Shown here piece by piece: positions 31,201 through 36,518 of a stretch of 45,709 nucleotides of DNA. The notes under the pieces are model-generated. The model did not search any database and had not been told where the DNA came from. It worked only from the letters and a program-made list of their open reading frames with translations. The stretch is taken from positions 1-45,709 of the forward strand of contig JAKOSN010000244.1 in the NCBI GenBank assembly GCA_029777335.1, written 5' to 3'. Made by a program: the position numbers and the translations under genes. Within the stretch, counting starts at the first letter, position 1, and every line of letters starts with the position of its first letter. The DNA comes from Planctomycetota bacterium (GTDB lineage Bacteria; Planctomycetota; Planctomycetia; Gemmatales; Gemmataceae).

Positions 31201-31747
31201 GCTCGCGAACCGACGTGCGCCTGGCGTCGCAATACTCCGTGATGGGCACGCCCTTGACCAGTTCCATGACGAAGTACGGCCTGCCCTCGGGGGAGGCGCC
31301 GGCGTCGAGGACCCGGGCGATGTTGGGGTGGTCCATCAGGGCCAGCGCCTGCCGCTCCGCCTCGAAGCGGGCGACGACATGCCGAGTGTCCATCCCCGGC
31401 TTGATCAGTTTGAGCGCCACCCTCCGATGAACGGGCTGCTGTTGCTCGGCGACGAACACCAGCCCCATGCCCCCCTCGCCGATTTGCTCCAGCAGGCGAT
31501 ACCGGTCGATGGATTTGCCGACGGACACCGAGTCCGGCTCGTAGGGGACGGTCAGGCACTGGTGGGAGGAGAGGACGATCCCCGGATCCTCCAGGTACGA
31601 CCCGACCTGGTACGCGGCGAGAAGAGACTCGACGCTCTCGCGGAGGGCCGGATCATCCGCACAGGCGCGGTCGAGGAACGCCGCCCGCTCGGTCGGATCG
31701 GCCATCGCGAATGCCGCGGCGAAGATCGATTCCTCGTTCCTGTCCAT
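28232..31747 (-). CDS. Membrane-spanning Ser/Thr protein kinase with TPR repeats
   Basis: The 1171-residue protein has a short helical N-terminus (AFLDRACADDPALRESVESLLA), then a Hanks-type kinase domain: glycine loop IGEGGMGLVF (89-98), catalytic Lys113, HRDLKPSN (His204, Arg205, Asp206), DFG 227-229 and SPEQ. All catalytic residues are present. One membrane helix lies at about 402-425 (AAGVVVLLVLVAGIVGTTIGLL). The remaining 700 residues are tetratricopeptide repeats of about 42 residues, with the recurring YERAGKHEVALRL and LGPDHPDTL patterns of the kinesin-light-chain type, presumably facing outside. The start at 31747 has GGGGAG upstream. An ECF sigma factor gene lies 79 nt upstream on the same strand, the standard planctomycete sigma-kinase pair. 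Confidence 0.93.
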   Translation of the reverse strand: MDRNEESIFAAAFAMADPTERAAFLDRACADDPALRESVESLLAAYQVGSYLEDPGIVLSSHQCLTVPYEPDSVSVGKSIDRYRLLEQIGEGGMGLVFVAEQQQPVHRRVALKLIKPGMDTRHVVARFEAERQALALMDHPNIARVLDAGASPEGRPYFVMELVKGVPITEYCDARRTSVRERLGLFHQVCSAVQHAHQKGIIHRDLKPSNVLVAVHDVIPVVKVIDFGIAKAVGQPLTDKTIYTELSQLVGTPLYMSPEQAGQSSLDIDTRTDVYSLGVLLYELLTGTTPIERETIRNVSHDELRRIIREDDPARLSARLSTLRAEAMSTVAGQRGEAPLRLVHTIRGELDWIVMKCLEKDRNRRYETVGTLAADVQRYLNDEPVMAYPPSVGYRFQKFIRRHTGPVAAGVVVLLVLVAGIVGTTIGLLQANDQAHKASEAQKEADDRRQHAETATELLASIFKNLNPERGSIEGPELKNRLVAELDNVAVRVEEATKNPLMQARLQVALGDAYLGVGEYRKAVVQLERSLKKRLAELGPDHFDTLVSMHNLAHACLEAGERNRALALIRETVERERATLPLDHPSRLTSLELLASTYEQCGNIEEALSLCEELVAASTRRLGADHPDTLRRMHFLANGYRLNHKPRQGQALLEQVVEMQKRKLGLDNTQILESMSTLAVFYVEAGHYDQAVSLLRQAWNGFETRFGPEHPHTLKVMSHLAEAYAQSNELNVAMLLYERVVMCYIRRLGYSHPETAIHRRWLSVLYTRVGKPERAVTLFEQLVEETKARLGPDDPSTLQLTHEVASWYERAGKHEVALRLHKEVYTKRKATLGLDHENTRESMLSLVRAYRADGKPDQALRLLEETAKEIRAQFPFDHPCTIDSAYSLAKAYRSAGKYHLAVVFYEQVVKGQKARLRPDDPSIVSWVNEMASVYVAAGKPKLAVAAYEEILATWKTKLTTKNNYLQTTMLGLADEYRKMGQVREALTLQEEVLTARKARFGPGHLTTVTSVTSVALLHLALGEIEKADTLFSEGLDAVSKHNPEGSQGKAYALLSLSQISLQQKKYAAAASLLCECLKIFEKTDSDKWITFNTMSVLGGVLLAQKKYPEAELLIIQGFDGMKKREATIPVGVKYRLTEAIERVVQLYEATDRPEKANEWRMKLKPGTPVP

Positions 31748-31826
31748 CGGTACTCCCCAGTCAGAATCCTGCCATGCGCGCACGACGAGCCCGTACCTTC
31801 AGTGCGTCATCCGCGCCCCGCTCCCA

Positions 31827-32420
31827 TCATTCCTTCGCGGAATTCTCTCCCGAGGAGTCCCCTGAGCCGAGTCGGCGCGCCAGCCAGGCCCTGGCGAAAC
31901 GCCAGTGACGATCGGCGGTGGCGGTTGAAATGCCGAGCATTTCGGCCGCCTGGGTCATGGTCAACCCGGCGAAGAAACGGAGTTTGACCAGGTCGAGCTT
32001 CTCAGGATGCTCGGCGGCGAACAGGTCGAGGGCCTCGTTGAGGGCCAGCAGGTCGAGACCTGCGCTCTCGTCGGCCTCCTCGCCCGCGACCAGTTCCAGA
32101 GCTACTTTTTGATGGCCGCCACCCCGCTTGAGTCGCCCCTTGCTGCGGGCCTGCTCAACGAGGATGCGGCGCATGGCCTCCGCCACGGCGGCGAAGAAGT
32201 GACCGCGGCTGTTCCAGTGTTGTACCTTCTGGGTGTCCACGAGCCGGAGGTACGCCTCGTGGACCAACGCGGTCGCTTGCAACGTCTGCCCCGGCTTCTC
32301 GTCAGCGAGTCTCTGCGCGGCGAGTTTGCGCAGCTCGTCGTAGACCAGAGGGAGTAGTTGCCCTGCTGCCTGCGGATCCTTTTGCTCGATGGCAAGAAGC
32401 ACCTGAGTAACCTGGCTCAT
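31827..32420 (-). CDS. ECF sigma factor (planctomycete kinase-linked type)
   Basis: The 197-residue protein fits the ECF sigma-70 group that planctomycetes pair with Ser/Thr kinases. Region 2 is in LLPLVYDELRKLAAQRLADE, then TLQATALVHEAYLRLVD and HWNSRGHFFAAVAEAMRRIL. Region 4 is in LDLVKLRFFAGLTMTQAAEM, then LGISTATADRHWRFARAWL. There is no zinc-finger anti-sigma gene next to it; the following kinase probably controls it. The C-terminal tail is Ser/Glu-rich and could hold phosphorylation sites. A promoter candidate lies about 190 nt upstream. Confidence 0.93.
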   Translation of the reverse strand: MSQVTQVLLAIEQKDPQAAGQLLPLVYDELRKLAAQRLADEKPGQTLQATALVHEAYLRLVDTQKVQHWNSRGHFFAAVAEAMRRILVEQARSKGRLKRGGGHQKVALELVAGEEADESAGLDLLALNEALDLFAAEHPEKLDLVKLRFFAGLTMTQAAEMLGISTATADRHWRFARAWLARRLGSGDSSGENSAKE

Positions 32421-32981
32421 GGGGGTACCTTGTTCGCTCTCTGGCCAGCGCTGGTCACCGCTGAGGACACATCCGCTCTCCCTCTCTCCTCACACAGACC
32501 GCAAGGGCCAGATCATCCTGCGCGGAATAACCACCTCTACCGGGGCGGACCATGGTCCGCCGGAAGTCGTTTCTCGCCGAGGTCTGTACTCTCTCGCGGT
32601 AGGTTGATTATCGCGTGTCGCCCCGCAGGGGACAACCACAAAGAACACACAAATTTCCCATCAACTTGTCGTGCGTCCGATGGCTTTAACGCCTCGATAC
32701 TTTTGGTTTTCCGCAAGTACGGAAGCAAGCGCTTTCGTTCGAGGTTCGCACATTCACAGTCGGTCGAGTCACCGGTCGGTCTTTTCTTCTCGGTCAGCGA
32801 CCGTTGGAGAGACGTCTTGCCCCAGCAGTTCCACGGATGGCTTTCGCGGGCGGTCGCCTCTCGGAACTGGAAATATGCGAGAGCCTGGCTTCGGGAGGCC
32901 ATGGAAACACAGGTTGGAATCCGTGAGACACTTTTCCCCTGGATGGGGCAATGAGAGTAGATCCCATTCTGGAGGTAAACC
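32421..32981. other. Intergenic region between divergent ECF gene and kinase pseudogene
   Basis: I see no gene in these 561 bp. The only recognisable signals are the minus-strand promoter candidate at 32607-32635 and the ribosome binding site CTGGAGGTAAACC just before 32982. Confidence 0.5.
32607..32635 (-). promoter_or_regulatory. Promoter candidate for the ECF sigma/TPR kinase operon
   Basis: On the minus strand TTGTCC (32635-32630) is followed after exactly 17 nt by GATAAT (32612-32607). Transcription would start near 32600 and leave a leader of about 180 nt. The -35 hexamer is identical to that before the metal-efflux cluster. Confidence 0.4.
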
Positions 32982-33509
32982 ATGGCCGTTGATCACGCAC
33001 GAGCGAAGTCCCTGATCCTGGCCTCGTCCGACCTGACCGACCCGGCGGCCCGGGCTGGCTACCTCGACCGCGAGTGCGGTGGGGATGCCGACCTGCGGGC
33101 GCGGGTCGAGGCGCTGCTGCAGGCGGACGAGGCCGGAGCAGGCAGTCGAAGGCGCCACCGGGACGTTCGCGTCCGAGAGCCCGGATGCGCCGCCGGCTGA
33201 CTTCCCCGGTCGAGGCGAGAAGGCCGGCACCCTCATCGACGGGAAGTACACGCTGGTGGAAGTGATCGGCGAAGGTGGCATGGGTGTCGTCTGGCGAGCC
33301 AGGCAAACCGAGACCGTGAAGCGGTTCGTCGTCAAGCAGATCAAGGCGGGAATGGATTCAAAGTCGGTCCAGGCCCGCTCGACGGGAAGGCACCACATCT
33401 CAAGGCGGGTTCCTGGGGCGACGGCTGGAACGACTGGTTGACCTGCCAGATCCTCCTCCGCAAGGCCCGGTTGCAGATTGAGCGTAAATCGCCTGCGGCC
33501 CAGAAATGA
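32982..33509 (+). pseudogene. Ser/Thr kinase gene with frameshift and large internal deletion
   Basis: A normal start (GGAGGTAAACC before ATG 32982) opens a frame similar in character to the N-terminus of the TPR kinase at 31747: LTDPAARAGYLDRECGGDAD, then LRARVEALLQADEA. Near 33135 the frame shifts, and the reading continues as GATGTFASESPDAPPADFPG and then a kinase start: LIDGKYTLVEVIGEGGMGVV, KQIKAGMDSKSVQAR. At about 33387 it breaks again. The next coding stretch is SWGDGWNDWLTCQILLRKAR ending in a stop at 33509, which looks like the extreme C-terminus of such TPR kinases. So the catalytic core and repeats, probably over 2 kb, are gone while both ends remain. Confidence 0.75.
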
Positions 33510-33621
33510 GCCAGAGCGGCAACCCCAGGTCCTGACGGCATGGGGCTGCGCCATCGGCGGACCTGCCTGCCGACACCGCGCGCCGAGGCCTTCGCCCCGA
33601 TCAACCGGGCGGGGAGCCTCG

Positions 33622-33640
33622 CTCGTGGTTCATTGCAGCT
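33622..33640 (+). repeat. Left terminal inverted repeat of the IS630-type element
   Basis: CTCGTGGTTCATTGCAGCT, the exact reverse complement of 34004-34022. It includes the TGA stop of the transposase fragment (33632-33630 on the minus strand). Confidence 0.85.
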
Positions 33641-33998
33641 CAATTGTTGGGTAAAGTCTTTTGAGCTTTACCCGCGCATCGGTGGTGGTGAACTGCCAAT
33701 CGACCTTCACCACGGCTGCGTTCCTTGTCCGGACCCAAGCAGCCACCTCGCGCCACAAGGCCTCCAGGTCCGGGATGCGCCGGTCCAGGCACTGCCGCGC
33801 CAGCACACTCAACTCCCTCTCCGCCACGTTCAACCCGCTGCCATGCCTGGGCGTGTCGTGCCACTCCAACTTCTCCACCAAGCGTCGTGCCTCGGCGGGT
33901 TCCAACGCCTCGTACAACGCTGCTGGGCTGTGCGTCGAGAGGTTGTCCATCACCAGGACGATTTTCTCCGCCTCCGCATGCCACTCGTACGAATCCAT
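33630..33998 (-). pseudogene. IS630-family transposase, C-terminal fragment
   Basis: The fragment reads EKIVLVMDNLSTHSPAALYE, then EARRLVEKLEWHDTPRHGSG, LNVAERELSVLARQCLDRRI and DWQFTTTDARVKLKRLYPTI. This is the well-conserved end of IS630 transposases, with VMDNLSTH carrying a catalytic Asp and LNVAERELSV carrying the final Glu of the DDE set. The first Asp and the DNA-binding domain are absent. The frame is intact from Met at 33998 to the stop inside the terminal repeat, so decay is by deletion and not by point mutation. Confidence 0.85.
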
Positions 33999-34003
33999 AA
34001 ATC

Positions 34004-34022
34004 AGCTGCAATGAACCACGAG
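34004..34022 (-). repeat. Right terminal inverted repeat of the IS630-type element
   Basis: AGCTGCAATGAACCACGAG on the plus strand, the exact complement of 33622-33640. The DUF1553 fragment begins directly to its right. Confidence 0.85.
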
Positions 34023-34171
34023 GCGAAGTACGAGTTGTCCTTGGCGATCATCCAGTCGATGAGCTTCTCCCGCCGCGAAAAGGCCGGCCTCGGCGGCACC
34101 TGCATCAACTTCGTGTTGACGGACTTGACTGCGCGCGGGTTGTCGTCCGCGCAAGCCGGCTCCCGGCAACG
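34023..34171 (-). pseudogene. DUF1553 (PSD1-type) gene fragment cut by the IS630-type element
   Basis: The minus strand reads KLMQVPPRPAFSRREKLIDW followed by MIAKDNSYFA. This resembles the entry of the DUF1553 domain (usual pattern RR..LADW....DNPYFARAFVNRVW; compare NPLTARVLVNRIW in the intact PSD1 gene at 15067). Likeness stops at YFA, exactly where the terminal repeat of the element begins. The rest of the domain is not found on the other side of the element, so a deletion accompanied or followed the insertion. The upstream part toward 34171 (ADDNPRAVKSVN) is short and unrecognised. Confidence 0.5.
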
Positions 34172-34314
34172 CAACTAAACAGACTGAGACAGGAGCGAAC
34201 GGAAACACGGAGTCATTCGAGGATCCTCGTGAGGGAACCCGGAATGCAGACAGCGATCTCCCAGCGTGAGCGTCATCCCAGCCGTTTGTGGAGGACCGTC
34301 CTGAGCGATGCTGT

Positions 34315-35127
34315 CTACCGGTCCTTCGTCTCGGGCAACCTGGCGTCGAGGAAGAACTGCACGATCCGAGGCTCCTGGAAGAACTCCGCGATCTCCGCGT
34401 GCCCTTTTCCGGGGACGACAATCAGCCGGACCGGGCCTCCAAGGGCGGCATAGCGCTGAGCCAGTGCCTTGCTGTTCGCCTCGAGCGGCACGACCTTGTC
34501 GGAGTCGCCGTGGATGTGCAGGACGGGCACCTTCGCCCTGGCGAGGGCCTCAAGGCGGTCGATCGGGTTGTGTCTGGCGAGCTGCTTCTCCAGTTCGGCG
34601 GCCGTCAGGCCGTAGGCCCCGGCGGCGGTCTGAATGCCGGGGTAGCTCCGCAAGTCGCACACCGGGTAGATGCCCACGATCACCCGCACCTTCTCGGGGT
34701 TTTCGACGGCCCAGTTGTAGAGCATTAGCCCGCCGCGACTCTGCGCGAGCAGGTTGGCCCTGGCGTCGAGCTTGTGCTCCTTCACGACGTGGTCGTAGAA
34801 CTCCGAGAAGATCTTCCGCCCCGCGGGACTGCCGTAGGATTCGCCCACATTGACACCGGCGACAGTGAAGCCTTTATCAAGGAGACGTTTGAGCACCCAC
34901 TCGTTGCTGGCGTTGGGGTGGCTACCGATCGTGGGGGCGTACCAGACCCAGGGGCGCGAGCCGCCGTCGGGCAGCTTCGGCGGGTGGATGAGGAACGCCT
35001 TCGCACGGCCGACCTCGAAGTTGGTCCGCTTGCAGCCGTATTGTTCGCCCTGCGCCATGGCGGCGGTGGCAATCGTCACCGCGAACAGGCCAGAAATCAG
35101 TGAGTGGCACGTGAACGATTGTGTCAT
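34315..35127 (-). CDS. Exported alpha/beta hydrolase
   Basis: The 270-residue protein has a signal peptide (LISGLFAVTIATAAMAQ) and an alpha/beta hydrolase-like domain. There is a VWYAPTIGS region after strand 3, a nucleophile elbow AQSRGG (Ser within QSRG rather than classic GxSxG), the acid in HIHGDSDKVVP and the His in PGKGHAEI. The Q-S-R-G-G elbow is uncommon but known among prolyl-oligopeptidase-like and acetylxylan-type esterases. It is intact although all its neighbours are decayed: a heme-protein tail upstream and a DUF1553 fragment downstream. Its substrate is unknown. The GAGGTTCCACG before the ATG is a weak ribosome binding site. Confidence 0.82.
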   Translation of the reverse strand: MTQSFTCHSLISGLFAVTIATAAMAQGEQYGCKRTNFEVGRAKAFLIHPPKLPDGGSRPWVWYAPTIGSHPNASNEWVLKRLLDKGFTVAGVNVGESYGSPAGRKIFSEFYDHVVKEHKLDARANLLAQSRGGLMLYNWAVENPEKVRVIVGIYPVCDLRSYPGIQTAAGAYGLTAAELEKQLARHNPIDRLEALARAKVPVLHIHGDSDKVVPLEANSKALAQRYAALGGPVRLIVVPGKGHAEIAEFFQEPRIVQFFLDARLPETKDR

Positions 35128-35219
35128 CGTGGAACCTCGGGGTCGGACGAGCGCGGAGGAGACAGAACACCAACGATCATCTTCCGCAACTCCGGCATCG
35201 CGTCAACCCTGTGGGCGCT

Positions 35220-35513
35220 TCACCGGCTCGTGAGGTACGCCAGCAGGTCGAGCACCTCCTCCTGAGTGAGCGTGTTCTGCAAGCCCTCGGACATCGACGA
35301 GACGCGCGATGGGGCGACGCTCTCGACGTCCTTCTTGTTGATGCGCACATGGTCGGCGAGCAAGTTCGTGGGATTGGTCGCGATGATGATCGCGTCGCCG
35401 GTGGTTTCGACCCCGCGGCCCGTGATCTGCTTGCCGTTCTTGAGTTCGTAGATGACCCGACCGTATGGCTCGTGGATGTTCTTGCTAGCGAACTTCCACG
35501 AGGTGCCAGCCCG
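35220..35513 (-). pseudogene. C-terminal fragment of a PVC-type heme-binding (cytochrome c) protein
   Basis: From about 35513 to a TGA at 35220 the minus strand reads GRVIYELKNGKQITGRGVET, then TGDAIIIATNPTNLLADHVR, INKKDVESVAPSRVSSMSEG and LQNTLTQEEVLDLLAYLTSR. The ending (S.MPEGL.NTLT..E..DLLAYL) is the usual C-terminus of planctomycete membrane-bound dehydrogenase/heme-binding proteins. The N-terminal propeller and the CxxCH-bearing part are missing. The frame has no start codon, and 5' of 35513 it runs directly into an unrelated fragment in another frame. The remnant lies immediately upstream of the intact hydrolase. Confidence 0.65.
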
Positions 35514-35878
35514 GCCAGTGCCAGGATCATGCTCTTTTTCCCCGGCGTCATGTCGAGCACCACCCGGGAGGTATCAACACCGTTCCAGAACTCCTGCAAG
35601 GAAGCAGTGAATTGCTGCTGCATGCTCCGGAGACTGCCTTCGTCAAAGGGAGGCGCGAAGTGCAGGGCGATGCCCAACTCCTGGAGACCTTGCTCCACCA
35701 CGATGCGCATCTCAGAGGTTGACTCTGGTTGTTTCTCGGTGGAACACAGCGCCAGCACCTGGCGCACTCGCAGAACCTCGGCGTTGAGACGGATCAACGC
35801 GGGACTTCCACTGAGAATGGTGACCAGGTGGGTTGGTTGCCAGTTGGGCCAGCGTTGGAGCCGCTTCTTGCAAGCGTC
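35514..35878 (-). pseudogene. Fragment resembling a CRISPR-associated CARF domain
   Basis: The minus-strand frame, open from 35878, reads THLVTILSGSPALIRLNAEV and LRVRQVLALCSTEKQPESTS. About 45 residues later it has TSRVVLDMTPGKKSMILALA, then breaks at the heme-protein tail. Two features recall CARF domains of Csm6/Csx1/Card1-type proteins: an early beta strand followed by VLALCSTE, and a later strand ending in D.TPGKKSM (family pattern vDiTpGtKsMs). The CARF fold senses cyclic oligoadenylate. No effector domain, no cas gene and no repeat array is seen in the window. There is no ATG, and the upstream frame holds a stop, so this is a remnant. The family call is by pattern only. Confidence 0.4.
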
Positions 35879-36518
35879 TCACGATCTCCGAGAGGAGATA
35901 CTCCGGGTATTACCGAGCGGCCGGTTGTCCTCGGTCCAGCAAGAGGTGGTAACCTTGACGGACTGTGCAGGATGCCTCGTTCGCTAGGGTAAGCCCATTT
36001 GCCGGAGATAAGTGCGCAGCACCGTCCTGGGTGATGGTTCGTCGTTGGGGATCAGCCCGCCCAGCGACGGTGCTGCGACTCTTCTCCTGAGGTTGGGAGA
36101 ACGGGTTCTGCGAGGAAGCCTGATTGTGGGGGATCGACCACTTCAAGGACGATCCCACGTTCGCACAGGGATACGCACGCTACATGGAGGGCTTCCCACA
36201 GGAAGGCCGGGCGGCCCATACTCACAGCGATCTGGTCAGCAACCAGGAGTAGGAGGCCTCGGCGGAATTCGATCGTAGCCGCCAGGTTGGCACGAACCAC
36301 TCGCTCTGAGGCGTTCGAAGGTTGCCACGTTGAGGGATAGTTTTCGCGCCCTGATTCTGTGGCGGGCGGGACCTCAGCGGACGGGACCGTGTCCTGCTGC
36401 GCGAGGTGCCGGCGGCCCTCGTGCCGTTGATCGACGGCACGCTTGTCTCTCGTCAATCCTCGATTGACGAGAGACGAATAATGCCCTTACCGCTCCTTTG
36501 CAAAACGAAACTGCCTGG
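35879..36518. other. 640-bp region without a recognisable gene
   Basis: A minus-strand frame at 36052-36456 is open for 134 codons, with a plausible stretch (VVRANLAATIEFRRGLLLLV, then EALHVACVSLCERGIVLEVV), but I recognise no family and there is no good ribosome binding site. Frame-switching coding-like pieces near 35890-35990 (YPEYLLSEIVRRLQEAAPTL) suggest more remains of the upstream part of the CARF-like gene. Two tandem hairpins lie at 36421-36475. The region appears to be decayed DNA. Confidence 0.4.
36421..36475 (-). terminator. Two tandem hairpins downstream of the WD40 kinase gene
   Basis: GTGCCGT/ACGGCAC (36421-36440, 6-nt loop) and GTCTCTCGTCAAT/ATTGACGAGAGAC (36445-36475, a perfect 13-bp stem with 5-nt loop) stand 4 nt apart. 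They lie 44 nt past the stop of the minus-strand kinase gene. No U tract follows, so they may stabilise the 3' end or mark an old insertion rather than terminate. Confidence 0.5.

Larger units (their letters stand above)
33622..34022 (-). mobile_element. Internally deleted IS630-family element (MITE-like) with perfect terminal inverted repeats
   Basis: The 401-bp segment is bounded by perfect 19-bp inverted repeats at 33622-33640 and 34004-34022 (CTCGTGGTTCATTGCAGCT and its complement). Inside is only the C-terminal 122 codons of an IS630-type transposase, whose stop codon lies within the left repeat. The 5' half of the transposase is missing while both ends are intact, so the unit could still be moved by a full transposase elsewhere. 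A TA target duplication is not obvious. The right end abuts a DUF1553 gene fragment. Confidence 0.75.

Noticed and set aside
32769..33554. Minus-strand 261-codon frame across the kinase pseudogene
   Set aside because: The plus strand carries clear kinase sequence with a ribosome binding site; the minus frame shows no family likeness.
35514..36518. CRISPR array near the CARF-like fragment
   Set aside because: No regularly spaced direct repeats were seen; the only repeats are the two hairpins at 36421-36475.
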